From Candidatus Sulfurimonas marisnigri (GTDB taxonomy: Bacteria; Campylobacterota; Campylobacteria; Campylobacterales; Sulfurimonadaceae), in assembly GCF_015265475.1 (NCBI RefSeq), contig NZ_CP054493.1, positions 682,001 to 746,000 of the forward strand: DNA of 64,000 nt, given 5' to 3'. The translations under genes were made by a program, and so were the position numbers. The notes beneath the pieces are model-generated. The model saw only the letters and a program-made list of their open reading frames with translations. It ran no database searches and was not told the origin of the DNA. Shown one piece after another: positions 26,875-37,005 of this stretch (its first letter is position 1; every line of letters starts with the position of its first letter).

Positions 26875-27973
26875 GTCCAAGCGTTACACCGCAGTTTATA
26901 TTAATGAATTGCAAAATGGTGATAAGAGCTATTATGTTGGCTATAACGATGCATCTGGAAAATGGGTGCGTACTAAAATTGGCAATAAATCACATGGTAT
27001 TACTGAGGTATATGCTAACAATAAACGAATAGAGTATATCAACATTGCTAGGTTAGGTGAAGATCCAGTCTCTCATCGTAAACAAAAACAGAAGTTACTC
27101 TTTGACATAGTTGCAGAGTCATATTTTAAGGCTCTTGAAGAAGCAGGTAAAAAAGACCTTTATAATCCTAAAAATAGATATCGCTTGCATCTTCAAAAAG
27201 TCATTGGTACTAAGAGTATTACGGCTATTACAAAGAATGATCTTCTTTCTATCAAAGAGAAGATGCTTAAAACACATTCTAAAGCAAGCGTGAGACATAT
27301 CATTACCTTAGCCTCAACAATTATCAATCACGCTATTACAAGCGATTCTATAAGGTTTAATAGTACTAACGTGGCAGTAGGTTTAGCATCTAATTTAAAA
27401 ACAAATCATCGCAACAGATATCTGAACGAAGAAGAAGTTAAACAACTATTATTAGCTGTTGCAGATGATAAGGAAGTAAACCTATTTGTACGGCTATCAC
27501 TCTCTACAGGTGGACGTTTAAATACGGTAATGAATATCCAAAAGAAGCACCTTCAAGGTAGAAATGTAGTACTAGAAGATTTTAAGTCAAATAAACAGCA
27601 TCATGGCTATATCTCTAATCAACTCTTTAAAGGTATGGAAATTTTTTCTCACTTAGGTGCCAACGATTTTTTAATAGGCGAAAAAGCTGAACTGTATTCT
27701 CAACGTAAAATTCAAAGACGCTTGAAAAAAGTACTTGACGAACTCTTTAATAAAGGTCTTGATGTGAAGGATACAACTAACCGGCTTGTCGTGCATTCAC
27801 TCCGTCACACCTTCATATCATTACTAATCATATCAGGTGCACCGATTGCATCTGTATCCCGTTTAGTGGGACACAACTCGATTGATATCACCATGCGTTA
27901 CTCTCATTTAAATCCAAACACCGGAGAGGACTTTGTTAACGCTATTTTTTCTTCAGAAAAATCTAGCGAGTGA
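26861..27973 (+). CDS. int: Tyrosine recombinase (island integrase)
   Basis: 370 residues. An N-terminal Arm/SAM-like DNA-binding part (SHRKQKQKLLFDIVAESYF; ITKNDLLSIKEKM), then the catalytic domain. Active-site residues are Arg in LSLSTGGRLNTVM, the HSLRH box (His and Arg), LVGHNSIDITMRYSHL with the second His and the nucleophile Tyr. It integrates the element into the tRNA-Asn gene 266 bp downstream, where the 17-bp repeat is found. AAAGGAGG precedes the ATG. All catalytic residues are intact, so excision may still be possible. Confidence 0.93.
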   Translation: MAMVKSKRYTAVYINELQNGDKSYYVGYNDASGKWVRTKIGNKSHGITEVYANNKRIEYINIARLGEDPVSHRKQKQKLLFDIVAESYFKALEEAGKKDLYNPKNRYRLHLQKVIGTKSITAITKNDLLSIKEKMLKTHSKASVRHIITLASTIINHAITSDSIRFNSTNVAVGLASNLKTNHRNRYLNEEEVKQLLLAVADDKEVNLFVRLSLSTGGRLNTVMNIQKKHLQGRNVVLEDFKSNKQHHGYISNQLFKGMEIFSHLGANDFLIGEKAELYSQRKIQRRLKKVLDELFNKGLDVKDTTNRLVVHSLRHTFISLLIISGAPIASVSRLVGHNSIDITMRYSHLNPNTGEDFVNAIFSSEKSSE

Positions 27974-28238
27974 TAATCCAAGTGTCTTAAGCAAATACGC
28001 TTCTGTTACAGTAAGTTGCCTCATCCGTGATTATCGCGGCATATAGGCTCAATAGGATAACGGATTAAAGAAAACGATATTATATATTTACACTATCGTA
28101 AGTAAAAATAAAAGTTTAACTTGAACGCCAAATAGCCGGTAAAAGAGTATTGTTTAATTAATCTGAAGTACGTTAAAAAGTCATTTAATCAATTTATAAT
28201 AAGGATAATCGTGTTTAGTTTGGAGGGTTTGAAAAAAG

Positions 28239-28255
28239 TGGCTCCGGATACTGGA
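28239..28255 (-). repeat. Proximal attachment-site repeat (inside tRNA-Asn)
   Basis: The 17-bp sequence identical to 12776-12792, forming the 3' end of the tRNA gene. It keeps the tRNA intact after integration. Confidence 0.85.
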
Positions 28256-28313
28256 TTCGAACCAGTGACCAAGTGATTAACAGTCACCTACTCTACCGCT
28301 GAGCTAATCCGGA
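28239..28313 (-). tRNA. tRNA-Asn (GUU anticodon)
   Basis: Read on the minus strand, the 75 nt start TCCGGAT and end ATCCGGAGCCA, so the acceptor stem pairs perfectly and CCA is encoded. The D-arm (TAGCTCAGCGGTAGAG), the anticodon loop CTGTTAATC (GTT, Asn) and the T-arm GGTTCGAATCC are all present. The 3' end serves as integration site of the island. Confidence 0.97.
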
Positions 28314-28371
28314 ATGTTCTAAGAGGTCGAAATTATACTTTATGGTGCTTAAAAAGTCAAGTCTTTTTAAG

Positions 28372-29304
28372 CTACTTTTTGAGTTTTCTTTTTTCGTTTA
28401 CATGTAGAATTAAAAACTCTAAATTTCCAACTATTTTTTTTATTATTTTTGACTCATTAATTAGTACATATAGTCTGTTTTTGCTATCTTCATCAAACAA
28501 TAAATTTACATCTTCCATGGTTAATGGTCTTTTGTCCAGTGTGTTTAGTATCTCTTCTTTTGTATAGCTGGAGTTATTTGGTTCGGCATGAACTCTTGAA
28601 GCTATATGAATAGGTAAAGTGCTGTCAAACTCTAACGATGCCTCATGCAACTCTTTATAGCTGATACCGCTTACTGGGTATGCAGGAGGTCTATCTATGG
28701 TCCCAAGGTCTATTCTATCAACATCAAGTTGCAACAAAACCTCGTTTAGCTTTTTTATTTCACTTTTGGTGTCATTTAGTCCATATACAAAAAGTATCTC
28801 TATGAAAAGTTTGCCTTTGTAAGCTTTACTGAACTTTATTACTTTTTCTACAATATTTTCTACATGTATACTCACATGTGGTCTATCTATTTTTTTAAAT
28901 ACATCTTCGCTTATTGCATCAAGTGAGAGTTTTACTTGATCAAGTTTTAAAAGTGAGTTAAATACTTTTTCATCCACAAGAGTAGCGCTGTTTGTAAGTA
29001 TAAGAGTCTCTGTTTTATTTTTGATTTTGTCTATCTCATCTATAAGTTCACTCAGTTGCGGGTAGAGGGTAGGTTCACCATTTGCTGTTAGTGTTATAAC
29101 ATCTATTTTGTCATCTAAATGCTCTTTAAGCTCATTTATAATTGTTGGGATATCTACTGTATTTGATTGTATATCAACTGTTGCACTGGGAGAGAGTTCA
29201 CAGTAAAGGCAGTCAAAATTACACTGTTTAAGGGCAGGGGAGAGGTCTATACCCAAAGAAGAACCAAATCTTCTTGAGTTTATAGGACCGAAAATTGTTT
29301 TCAC
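28372..29304 (-). CDS. Radical SAM protein, COG0731-like
   Basis: 310 residues. The N-terminus GPINSRRFGSSLGIDLSP is followed by CNFDCLYC, a Cx3Cx2C motif that binds the [4Fe-4S] cluster used to cleave S-adenosylmethionine. LTANGEPTLYPQL and LSLDAISEDVFKKIDRPH are further radical SAM core motifs. A C-terminal helical part (KEEILNTLDKRPLTMEDVNLLF) resembles an HTH. The layout matches the COG0731 family of cytosolic radical SAM proteins of unclear function. It directly follows hemE: its ATG shares the base at 29304 with the hemE stop, so it is translationally coupled. Confidence 0.85.
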   Translation of the reverse strand: MKTIFGPINSRRFGSSLGIDLSPALKQCNFDCLYCELSPSATVDIQSNTVDIPTIINELKEHLDDKIDVITLTANGEPTLYPQLSELIDEIDKIKNKTETLILTNSATLVDEKVFNSLLKLDQVKLSLDAISEDVFKKIDRPHVSIHVENIVEKVIKFSKAYKGKLFIEILFVYGLNDTKSEIKKLNEVLLQLDVDRIDLGTIDRPPAYPVSGISYKELHEASLEFDSTLPIHIASRVHAEPNNSSYTKEEILNTLDKRPLTMEDVNLLFDEDSKNRLYVLINESKIIKKIVGNLEFLILHVNEKRKLKK

Positions 29305-30344
29305 TATTTTTTACTAACTCTTTGACACTCTTTTACAAAGTGTATAGCATTTTCAACTGGTACATCAGGAAGGATTCCATGACCAAGGTTGAATATATGA
29401 CGTTTAGTGCCCATAGTTTCTTGAATAACTTCTACACAATGAGTTGTAGCTTCTTTAGAGTAAAGGCGACATGGCTCCATATTTCCTTGAAGAACATATT
29501 TATCACCAAGTTTCTCTTTAGCAAGTGACATTGGAGTTGACCAATCTACTCCAAATACATCAAAATTTCCATATACTTTATCTAAAAATGCAGGGATACC
29601 TTTAGGGAACATGATTACTGGAATATGTGGGTATTTCTCTTTTAAGTACTCAGCAATCTCTACCATGTAACTCCAAGAAAACTCATCATACTTACCCGGC
29701 TCAATAGCAGCTGCCCATGAGTCAAAGATTTGTACAACATCAATACCGGCTTGAATTTGTTTTTCCATATATAGTTTAACAACTTCAGTAACTTTTCTAA
29801 GTATTTTGTGTAAAAGTTCAGGGTTTGAGTACATCATTTTTTTACAAATGTTGTAAGTTTTTGTACCTTGCCCCTCTATCATGTAAGTAGCAAGTGTCCA
29901 AGGAGCACCCGTAAAACCGATAAGTGCTTTTTCATCACCTCTGGCATCGAGTTGCTCTCTTAGCAGTTCAATAGTTTCATACACGTAAGTAAGTTTAGAA
30001 GCTGCCTCTTCACCGCCTAGAAGTCTGTCTAAGTCTTCTTGAGTTGAAAGAGGGTCGTTAAACTTTGGACCTTCACCTTTGATAAACTCCAAATCCATGC
30101 CCATCTCATCAGGTATAACAAGGATATCACTAAATAAAATAGCTGCATCAACACCAACAATATCAAGCGGCTGAATAGTAACCTCTGCTGCTCTTTTAGG
30201 GTCATGACAAAGGTTTAAAAAGTTTCCTGCCTCAGCACGAACTTTCATATATTCCGGAAGGTAACGACCCGCTTGTCTCATCATCCAAACCGGTGTGTAT
30301 GGAGTCTCTTTCCCAAAGCATGCGTCTACAAATATTTTACTCAT
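29304..30344 (-). CDS. hemE: Uroporphyrinogen decarboxylase
   Basis: 346 residues, the usual length. Removes four carboxyl groups from uroporphyrinogen III to give coproporphyrinogen III in heme synthesis. Signatures: [15 protein letters not shown] near the N-terminus (substrate-binding Arg residues), [16 protein letters not shown] (~145) and [15 protein letters not shown] near the end. Cofactor-free cytosolic enzyme. Lies in a minus-strand run asd - yqhA-like - hemE - radical SAM gene. Heme demand in this organism is evident from the c-type cytochromes and truncated hemoglobin in the window. Confidence 0.97.
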   Translation of the reverse strand: MSKIFVDACFGKETPYTPVWMMRQAGRYLPEYMKVRAEAGNFLNLCHDPKRAAEVTIQPLDIVGVDAAILFSDILVIPDEMGMDLEFIKGEGPKFNDPLSTQEDLDRLLGGEEAASKLTYVYETIELLREQLDARGDEKALIGFTGAPWTLATYMIEGQGTKTYNICKKMMYSNPELLHKILRKVTEVVKLYMEKQIQAGIDVVQIFDSWAAAIEPGKYDEFSWSYMVEIAEYLKEKYPHIPVIMFPKGIPAFLDKVYGNFDVFGVDWSTPMSLAKEKLGDKYVLQGNMEPCRLYSKEATTHCVEVIQETMGTKRHIFNLGHGILPDVPVENAIHFVKECQRVSKK

Positions 30345-30365
30345 TTCTTTCCTTTTACTTATAAT

Positions 30366-30884
30366 TTAATGACTTTTTCCGACTTTTCCCAAGAAGAAAA
30401 GTCCAACTGCAACGGCAGTGATTGATAGCGCGAAGTATAACATATCTAAGGCACCATCATAGTGAGTATGACCTACCTTTTGAAAAAAACCAACAACAAG
30501 TACCATTACAATAACTTTTGAAATTTTATCTTTTAGCTGATCAAGGGAGTGTATTGATAATATTTTGTTTTCTCCTCCTGCTTCATCTCTCGCCGCGTCT
30601 ATGTCAGAAATAAACAGCTCATAAAGACCAAAAGAAAAAAGAAGCATAACAACACCGATTAGGTATAAGTCAACTGCGCCGATAATTCCTCCGACAACAT
30701 CCTCATGAAAGTTCTCTGGATGAGCGTGGTTCAAGTAGCTGGTTACAACAAACTTCGCAGTGTCATAGATATCAAAACTTGCAACAATAAACAGAATAAC
30801 AGCCCCCATAAGTCCAAAAATTACAGCAAGAATAATTATAAATCTGGAGCTCCATAAGCTACTTTCAAATAATTTTTCTATCAT
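30366..30884 (-). CDS. YqhA/UPF0114-family membrane protein
   Basis: The start is placed at ATG 30884 (MIEKLFESSLWSSRFIIILA), which has AGGAG upstream; an earlier ATG at 30914 would overlap asd. 172 residues with four hydrophobic segments: IILAVIFGLMGAVILFIVA, DLYLIGVVMLLFSFGLYELF, VIVMVLVVGFFQKV and LYFALSITAVAVGLFFLG. The pattern of W.SRF and GLYELFIS is that of the UPF0114 (YqhA) family of inner-membrane proteins of unknown function. It lies between asd and hemE in one operon. Confidence 0.8.
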   Translation of the reverse strand: MIEKLFESSLWSSRFIIILAVIFGLMGAVILFIVASFDIYDTAKFVVTSYLNHAHPENFHEDVVGGIIGAVDLYLIGVVMLLFSFGLYELFISDIDAARDEAGGENKILSIHSLDQLKDKISKVIVMVLVVGFFQKVGHTHYDGALDMLYFALSITAVAVGLFFLGKVGKSH

Positions 30885-30886
30885 AA

Positions 30887-31918
30887 CTATTTCTCCTCTT
30901 GCATCTCTGCCCATTTTTGAGCAATTCTTACAGCATTTGTAGCTGCTCCAACTCTAAGATTGTCAGCAACAACAAAAAGGTGAATCATTTTTTTAGAGAA
31001 GTTATCATTTCTTATGCGGCCAACAAAAGTTTCATTCATATCCACACAAGTTGAAGGCATAGGGTAGAGCGCTTCTTCTGGTTTGTCCAAAATAACGATG
31101 TTTGGAGTCATGCTTAAAATCTCTCTAACTTTATCTGCTTGAACATCAGAGCTAAAAGTAAGAGTAAGTGCTTCTGCATGACCACGTAGAGTTGGAACAC
31201 GAACACATGTAGCACTAAGAGGAATCTCTTTATGCATGATTTTAGTAGTTTCATTAACCATCTTCATCTCTTCTTTTGTGTATCCATTTTCCATGAAAAC
31301 ATCAATCTGAGGGATTACATTTAGAGCAATTTGTTGGTTAAAAACTTTATGCTCAGAGTCACTTAATTTAAAAGCAAAAAAGTCTTGCATTTGTGTAACT
31401 AACTCTCCCATAGCCTCTTTACCAGCTCCTGAAGTTGCTTGATACGTGCTAACATCAACTCTTACTAAGTCATAAGCTTCATCAAGAGGTTTAAGTACTT
31501 GAACCATCTGAATAGTTGAACAGTTTGGGTTTGCTATGATTCCGCTATCTTCCCATTTGGCAATATCCTCAGGGTTTACTTCAGGAACAACAAGTGGAAT
31601 GTTTTTATCCATTCTAAAGTGAGATGTATTGTCTATAACTACAGCTCCAGCTTTAACTGCATATGGAGCAAACTTTTCACTTATATTTCCACCAGCACTA
31701 AAAAGTGCAATTTCAATCTCTTCTTCTTCAAATATTGTTTCGGTAAGTTCTTGTATAGCAATCTCTCTTCCATTAAACTCTACAGCTTTGCCTATACTTC
31801 TAGCACTTGCAAGTGGAACCAGTTTGTTTAAAGGGAAATCAATCTCTTGTAAGATTGTTAATATCTCTTCACCAACTGCTCCATTGGCTCCAACTACTGC
31901 TACATTATATTTTTTCAT
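30887..31918 (-). CDS. asd: Aspartate-semialdehyde dehydrogenase
   Basis: 343 residues. Reduces aspartyl phosphate to aspartate semialdehyde with NADPH, feeding lysine, diaminopimelate, threonine and methionine synthesis. NADP loop VVGANGAVGEEIL at the N-terminus. The catalytic Cys is in IIANPNCSTIQMV (~132). CVRVPTLRGHAEALTL (~240) carries the substrate-binding Arg and catalytic His. Starts 9 bp after the stop of the upstream response-regulator gene, with a GGAG site. Essential housekeeping enzyme. Confidence 0.97.
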   Translation of the reverse strand: MKKYNVAVVGANGAVGEEILTILQEIDFPLNKLVPLASARSIGKAVEFNGREIAIQELTETIFEEEEIEIALFSAGGNISEKFAPYAVKAGAVVIDNTSHFRMDKNIPLVVPEVNPEDIAKWEDSGIIANPNCSTIQMVQVLKPLDEAYDLVRVDVSTYQATSGAGKEAMGELVTQMQDFFAFKLSDSEHKVFNQQIALNVIPQIDVFMENGYTKEEMKMVNETTKIMHKEIPLSATCVRVPTLRGHAEALTLTFSSDVQADKVREILSMTPNIVILDKPEEALYPMPSTCVDMNETFVGRIRNDNFSKKMIHLFVVADNLRVGAATNAVRIAQKWAEMQEEK

Positions 31919-31927
31919 ACTTTTCTC

Positions 31928-33220
31928 CTATAATTCATAAGTTTTTATTTTTTTTACTAAAATCGTTATGCTCATTCCAAGGATTTCGGATGCTTTTTCT
32001 ATATCACCATCCTCTGAACTAAGTACTTCTTGAATTAGCTCTTTCTCCATACTTGAAATGTCTTTACTATTTGTTAGCCCACGAGGCTCCAAAAAAAGCT
32101 CTTCAGGGGTAATCTCATCTGTATCACTCAAGATAACGGCTCTCTCAACAACAGAAATAAGCTCTCTTATGTTTCCTGGCCAGTTATAAGATAAAAGTTG
32201 TTTCTCAGCCTCATTTGAAAAACTTTTAAGATTGAAATCGTACTTTTGACAGTTTTGCTCTAGCACTTTGTAAGCAATCTCTAAAATCTCTTCCACTCTA
32301 TTTTTTAATGGTGGAATGTTTAGAGGAATTGTATTTAAACGGTAGTATAAATCTTCTCTAAATTTCCCATCTTTAATCTTATTGTTTAAGTTTGCATTTG
32401 TTGCTGAAATCACTCTTATATCTATTTTAATACTCTTAGATGAGCCGAGTCTTCTTACCTCTTTTTCTTGAAGGGCACGAAGTAGTTTAGCTTGGACAGA
32501 ATAAGGCATTTCACCAATCTCATCTAAAAATAGTGTTCCGCCTTGAGCAATCTCAAATAGTCCTGCTTTTGCTTCACTAGCATCGGTAAAAGCACCTTTT
32601 TCAAATCCAAAAAGTTCACTCTCAATAAGGTTTTCAGGTATGGCAGCCATATTTATTGCAACAAAAGGTTTTTTTGCTCTTGGAGAATTTTCATGGATGT
32701 AAGAGGCAAATACTTCCTTGCCCACACCACTTTGACCTAAAAGTAAAATACTTGCATCAGTTTTACACGCTTTATCGGCAATGTTTAAAACAGACTTTAG
32801 TGCTTTTGATGTTCCTAAAAAACCGTTTGAAGTGTTTTTACTATTAGAAATAGGGAGCTTTTTTTTGGCTTTTTGAACTTTGTCTTCCCTCCTGATAGCA
32901 GTGATTAAAGTATCTACATCAAATGGCTTAAGTAAAAAATCTTTTACTCCAAGATGAATAGACTCTATTGCCCTTTGAAGAGTTGCATTTCCTGTCATCA
33001 TAATAACTTCAAATTTCCCATTTAAAGTTTTAATAAACTCTATCCCATCCATCCCTGGCATATTTATATCGGTTATTACTAAATCAAAACTCTCATTAAG
33101 GTTTTTTAAGGCATCTTTTGCATTTTTGAATGTTTTAATTTCAAACTCTTTATAGTCGCCCATAGCGATTTCAAGAGATTTTCTCATATTAATATCATCT
33201 TCAACGATTGCAATTTTCAA
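31928..33220 (-). CDS. Sigma-54-dependent response regulator (FlgR/NtrC type) with a GAFTDA loop
   Basis: 430 residues in three domains. Receiver (1-~115) with phospho-acceptor Asp in DLVITDINMPGMDG and Lys in FLLKPFD. AAA+ activator (~130-370) with Walker A LLGQSGVGKEVFA, Walker B TLFLDEIGEMP and the arginine-finger region KFREDLYYRL. A short Fis-type C-terminus (ASEILGMSITILVKKIKTYEL). The sigma-54 contact loop reads GAFTDA instead of the consensus GAFTGA. In this phylum the single well-known regulator of this layout is FlgR, which controls flagellar sigma-54 genes, so FlgR is the likely identity but is not proved. No cognate kinase gene is adjacent. Confidence 0.85.
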   Translation of the reverse strand: MKIAIVEDDINMRKSLEIAMGDYKEFEIKTFKNAKDALKNLNESFDLVITDINMPGMDGIEFIKTLNGKFEVIMMTGNATLQRAIESIHLGVKDFLLKPFDVDTLITAIRREDKVQKAKKKLPISNSKNTSNGFLGTSKALKSVLNIADKACKTDASILLLGQSGVGKEVFASYIHENSPRAKKPFVAINMAAIPENLIESELFGFEKGAFTDASEAKAGLFEIAQGGTLFLDEIGEMPYSVQAKLLRALQEKEVRRLGSSKSIKIDIRVISATNANLNNKIKDGKFREDLYYRLNTIPLNIPPLKNRVEEILEIAYKVLEQNCQKYDFNLKSFSNEAEKQLLSYNWPGNIRELISVVERAVILSDTDEITPEELFLEPRGLTNSKDISSMEKELIQEVLSSEDGDIEKASEILGMSITILVKKIKTYEL

Positions 33221-33253
33221 TAATAATCCTATGTTTTTGGGTGATTTAAACCC

Positions 33254-33664
33254 TTATTTTAATGGTGAAATTTTAGCAAAATTATCATTAAAATCGACTT
33301 TGAAGCAAGTTGTTTTAAGCGTGAGTATTGTTGTTGATCTGTTTTGTAGGTTTATAGTCTCCTCTTGATGTTCTACATGTAGGCCAAGTTTATGTATGTA
33401 CTCCAGAAAAAGTTCTGAGTTTTTAGAGACTAGTTTTTTTAAATTTTCATTATTAGTGTTTTCTAAAATAAGATATTTATATGGTTTTCCATCGCATTTT
33501 GTCATAGCTTGGGATATATTTAGTGTTTCATTGTATAGGAGAGTGTCTTTTACGACATATCGGTAAGATATAAGGTATTCACCTGCATTTAGTGCAAGTG
33601 AATTAAAAAATATTATTGAGCAAAGTCTGAGTGCGAGATTACGATTTCCATCTCTACTTCGCAT
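33254..33664 (-). CDS. Unrecognised small exported protein next to the LPP20-like gene
   Basis: 136 residues. A hydrophobic stretch LRLCSIIFFNSLALNAG near residues 13-28 looks like a signal peptide with a basic N-terminus (MRSRDGNR). The mature part (YRYVVKDTLLYNETLNISQAMTKC) has two Cys that could pair. No family recognised. It overlaps the preceding LPP20-like gene by 52 bp in another frame, so it is likely translationally coupled, or else the true start lies further inside. Same operon direction as the response-regulator gene that follows. Confidence 0.55.
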   Translation of the reverse strand: MRSRDGNRNLALRLCSIIFFNSLALNAGEYLISYRYVVKDTLLYNETLNISQAMTKCDGKPYKYLILENTNNENLKKLVSKNSELFLEYIHKLGLHVEHQEETINLQNRSTTILTLKTTCFKVDFNDNFAKISPLK

Positions 33665-34155
33665 AGTCCCTCTTTAAAAGTTGTCTCAACAACATTGGCA
33701 TTTCTAATCATTGCATTAACAGAAGTACGAATAACTGATCTTTTAACCATCATATTTTTGATTAAGTCTTGACCATCAATACGAACACCTTTTACTTTTT
33801 CAGCTATAGCTCTATAAGCATCTGCAATAGCTGCTCTTTTTGCTAAAGCATATGCTTGAGCAGGAGAAACTGTATTCATTGGAGCAACACCTTGACCGGT
33901 AACGCTTATGTGAATAGTTTGGTTTTTATTTAAAACAGCTTCTCTTTCCTCAGCCTCAGCCGCATATAAAGCTTCTTGCTCTCTCTCAAGGTTTACTTTA
34001 GCAAGGTCAGCTTTTGCACGCGCTGTTTCTTTTTTTGCTTTAGCCAGCTCTGCATTTGTTTGCTCCATAACTGAAGTGTCAACTGATTGAATTTTATCAG
34101 CTCCAAATAGTGAAGAAACACTTAACAGTAGTGCAAGTAATATAGAAAATTTCAT
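33613..34155 (-). CDS. LPP20-family exported protein
   Basis: 180 residues. Signal peptide (MKFSILLALLLSVSSLFGAD) without a clear lipobox Cys, then a heptad-rich Ala/Lys/Glu coiled coil (ELAKAKKETARAKADLAKV). The LPP20 domain follows from about residue 75: ISVTGQGVAPMNTVSPAQAYALAKRAAIADAYR and VRIDGQDLIKN, quoted in part. The family is named after an outer-membrane lipoprotein of Helicobacter pylori. Presumably periplasmic or outer-membrane associated. It follows gyrA by 44 bp on the same strand. Confidence 0.82.
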   Translation of the reverse strand: MKFSILLALLLSVSSLFGADKIQSVDTSVMEQTNAELAKAKKETARAKADLAKVNLEREQEALYAAEAEEREAVLNKNQTIHISVTGQGVAPMNTVSPAQAYALAKRAAIADAYRAIAEKVKGVRIDGQDLIKNMMVKRSVIRTSVNAMIRNANVVETTFKEGLCEVEMEIVISHSDFAQ

Positions 34156-34199
34156 GGTTTGTCCCTTAGCATGATTTAATATAGGAGCTTAAGCAACTA

Positions 34200-36686
34200 C
34201 TATACCAACTCAGTCGGATCAATAAAAAGAGCATCATCCTCATCTTCATCTTGATCTGGTTGTTTTGGACAACGAGAAACACTTGCTACATCATCACCTT
34301 TTACTATATACACACCAGAAGTATTTCTACTTGATTTAGATATAGTTTGCATATCTACTCTAATCATTTTTCCAGCGTTAGTAAGAGCCATCATATCCAT
34401 GCCTTCATCTACCATTAGACAACCTACAATATTTTTACCAGTTTTAGCAGTCATCTTCATAGCTATTACACCTGAACCACCACGGTTAGTTAAGCGGTAT
34501 TCACCAGCATCTGTACGTTTACCGATACCTTTTTCAGCAACTATTAAAATCTCTTGCTCATCATTAGCAATGATATTTGCATCAACTACTACATCTTCAT
34601 TGTGTTTAAACTTGATCCCTCTAACACCTCTAGTGCTACGACCTTGTTCACGAGTTTTTTCAATGTCAAATTTAATACATTGAGCAAGTTTAGTAACTAT
34701 AAATAAGTACTTAATACTTTGATCTGCTATTTTTGCTGTAATTAAAGCATCATCATCATCAAGAACAATAGCTCTTACTCCATTGCTTCTAATATTTGAG
34801 AATTCACTTAAGTTAGTTCTTTTTACAATACCTTTTTGTGTAAAGAATACTAGTCCTTTCTCTTCACTAAAGTCAGTTGTTGGGATGATAGAACGAATTT
34901 TTTCATCAGCCATAAGGTTAAGAAGGTTTACAACAGCCTTACCTTTAGCAATCCTGCTTCCTTCAGGGATTTTGTAAACTTTCAGCCAGTGTAGTTGACC
35001 ACGATCTGTTACAAATAGAAGTGTGTCGTGTGTGTTACATGTAAAGAATCTCTCAATAAAGTCGTCTTCATAAGTGGTTACAGCAGTCTTGCCTTTTCCA
35101 CCACGTTTTTGTTTTTCATAAGAAGCTAGAGGGACTCTTTTAATGTAGCCCCTATGAGTAATAGTTACTACCATCGGCTCATTAGGGATTAAATCTTCTA
35201 TATCTATGTCATCATAGTCATCTTCAACTTCTGTACGTCTAACATCAGTATATGTAAGAAGAAGTTCATCAAACTCATCATTAATAATTCCATGTAAAAT
35301 TTCTTCACTTTTTAGTATTGACTCTAGGTACTCAATAAGTGCAATAAGCTCACGTAGTTCATTTTCGATTTTTTCGCGCTCTAAACCTGTAAGTTTTCCA
35401 AGGCGCATATCTACAATACTTTGTGCTTGAATTTGAGAAAAATCAAACTCTGAAACTAGGTTGTCTCGTGCTTCTTCTATGTTTGTACTTGCCTTGATTA
35501 CTTTTATGATTTTATCAATAATATCAAGTGCTTTTTTAAGACCTTCTAAAATATGTGCTCTTGCCTTTGCTTTTTCAAGGTCAAAAATTGTACGGCGAAT
35601 AATAATAGTTTTACGGTGATTTATAAAGTGCTTTAATATAGTTATTATTCCAAAGATTCTTGGCTCTTGATTTAATATAGATAGCATGATAATACCGAAT
35701 GTAGTTTGCATGCTAGTTTGTTTGAAAAGATTGTTTAGAACTATTTCGCTGATAGCATCTCTTTTTAGCTCAATAACAACTCTCATACCGTCACGGTCAG
35801 ATTCATCACGAATCTCTGATACGCCATCAATCATTTTGTCTTTAACAAGGTTTGCTATATTCTCTATAAGACGTGCTTTATTTACTTGGTAAGGTAGCTC
35901 ATCGATAATAATAATATCTCTGTTACCTTTTTTTTCTATATGGGTTTTTGCACGAACTTTTATACGACCACGACCTGTCTCATAAGCATCCATAATCCCT
36001 TTTTTACCAAAAATGATACCGCCAGTTGGAAAGTCAGGTGCTTTTATATGTTGCATTATTTCAGATAGCTCTATGTCTGGATTTTTAAGAAGTGCTTTTA
36101 ATCCATTCATAATTTCAGTAGGATTGTGAGGAGGAATATTTGTCGCCATACCAACTGCTATACCAGATGAACCATTAATAAGGAGGTTTGGAGCGCGAGT
36201 AGGCATTACATCTGGTTCTTTAGTAGTCCCATCGTAGTTCTCTATCATATTAACTGTGTTTTTATCAAGGTCTTTTAGAAGTTCACCAGCATACTTAGTC
36301 ATACGAGCTTCTGTATATCTCATTGCCGCTGCAGAATCACCATCAACAGAACCGAAGTTTCCTTGACCATCAACAAGTTGCATTCTCATTGAGAAATCCT
36401 GAGCCATACGAACAAGAGCATCATAAACAGCAGTATCACCGTGCGGATGGTACTGACCAATAACATCACCAACTATACGAGCTGATTTTTTAAACTTTGC
36501 ACCGTGTGAAAGGTTTAATTTATCCATCGCATAAAGAATTCTTCTGTGAACAGGTTTTAATCCGTCACGAACATCAGGGAGTGCCCGACCTACAATTACG
36601 CTCATAGAGTAATCAAGGTAGCTGTTTTGAAGTGTCTCTTCAATATTTATAGTTTGTATCTCATCGTTGTTTAGCAAATCGCCCAT
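34200..36686 (-). CDS. gyrA: DNA gyrase subunit A
   Basis: About 828 residues from ATG 36686 ([11 protein letters not shown]); a GTG two codons earlier is also in frame. Cleaves and rejoins DNA in the gyrase A2B2 complex that introduces negative supercoils. The N-terminal domain has [22 protein letters not shown], the quinolone-region [20 protein letters not shown] and the active-site Tyr in [13 protein letters not shown]-terminal beta-pinwheel holds the GyrA box region QKRGGKGK. At the quinolone-resistance positions the sequence is [10 protein letters not shown]: Thr stands where E. coli has Ser83, and Asp87 is retained. Confidence 0.98.
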   Translation of the reverse strand: MGDLLNNDEIQTINIEETLQNSYLDYSMSVIVGRALPDVRDGLKPVHRRILYAMDKLNLSHGAKFKKSARIVGDVIGQYHPHGDTAVYDALVRMAQDFSMRMQLVDGQGNFGSVDGDSAAAMRYTEARMTKYAGELLKDLDKNTVNMIENYDGTTKEPDVMPTRAPNLLINGSSGIAVGMATNIPPHNPTEIMNGLKALLKNPDIELSEIMQHIKAPDFPTGGIIFGKKGIMDAYETGRGRIKVRAKTHIEKKGNRDIIIIDELPYQVNKARLIENIANLVKDKMIDGVSEIRDESDRDGMRVVIELKRDAISEIVLNNLFKQTSMQTTFGIIMLSILNQEPRIFGIITILKHFINHRKTIIIRRTIFDLEKAKARAHILEGLKKALDIIDKIIKVIKASTNIEEARDNLVSEFDFSQIQAQSIVDMRLGKLTGLEREKIENELRELIALIEYLESILKSEEILHGIINDEFDELLLTYTDVRRTEVEDDYDDIDIEDLIPNEPMVVTITHRGYIKRVPLASYEKQKRGGKGKTAVTTYEDDFIERFFTCNTHDTLLFVTDRGQLHWLKVYKIPEGSRIAKGKAVVNLLNLMADEKIRSIIPTTDFSEEKGLVFFTQKGIVKRTNLSEFSNIRSNGVRAIVLDDDDALITAKIADQSIKYLFIVTKLAQCIKFDIEKTREQGRSTRGVRGIKFKHNEDVVVDANIIANDEQEILIVAEKGIGKRTDAGEYRLTNRGGSGVIAMKMTAKTGKNIVGCLMVDEGMDMMALTNAGKMIRVDMQTISKSSRNTSGVYIVKGDDVASVSRCPKQPDQDEDEDDALFIDPTELV

Positions 36687-37005
36687 ATACACACCTGTTC
36701 TTTCAAAAATAAAATTCTTTTATAATATCTTAATATCCCTTAAGATATTGATAAAATTAATAAAAGTTTTTAAGAAAATTTGTATGTGTGAAATTGTGAA
36801 GCCAAATTTATTGAAATTTTATAGTATAGTAATGTTTTAAAATTATATTCGTTAAATACAATGTATATATGTTAAAATTAAAAGTGGATTTTATTTTACA
36901 ATTTATAAAATCAAATAGCATGTGCTTAAATATTAATCACAATTTTGATTAATTACTCATACTTAACTTGTATACTTTTGGAAGTTAAACAATAAAGGAT
37001 AATAA
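36687..37005. promoter_or_regulatory. Divergent control region between gyrA and amt
   Basis: A very AT-rich 319-bp gap with no coding frame. It must carry the gyrA promoter and the amt promoter. TATACT at about 36970 and AAAGGAT before the amt ATG are a plausible -10 box and ribosome site. No sigma-54 consensus (TGGCAC..TTGC) is apparent. Confidence 0.4.

Larger units (their letters stand above)
12776..28255. mobile_element. 15.5-kb integrative genomic island at tRNA-Asn
   Basis: Bounded by the 17-bp att repeats. A tyrosine integrase points at the tRNA, with an AlpA-like regulator directly upstream. The cargo comprises a HigBA-like toxin-antitoxin pair, type I restriction-modification (hsdMSR), an IS-interrupted serine recombinase, and two unrecognised proteins of 703 and 282 aa. 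No conjugation or capsid genes are visible, so it is a non-self-transmissible integrative element or defence island rather than an ICE or complete prophage. Confidence 0.85.
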
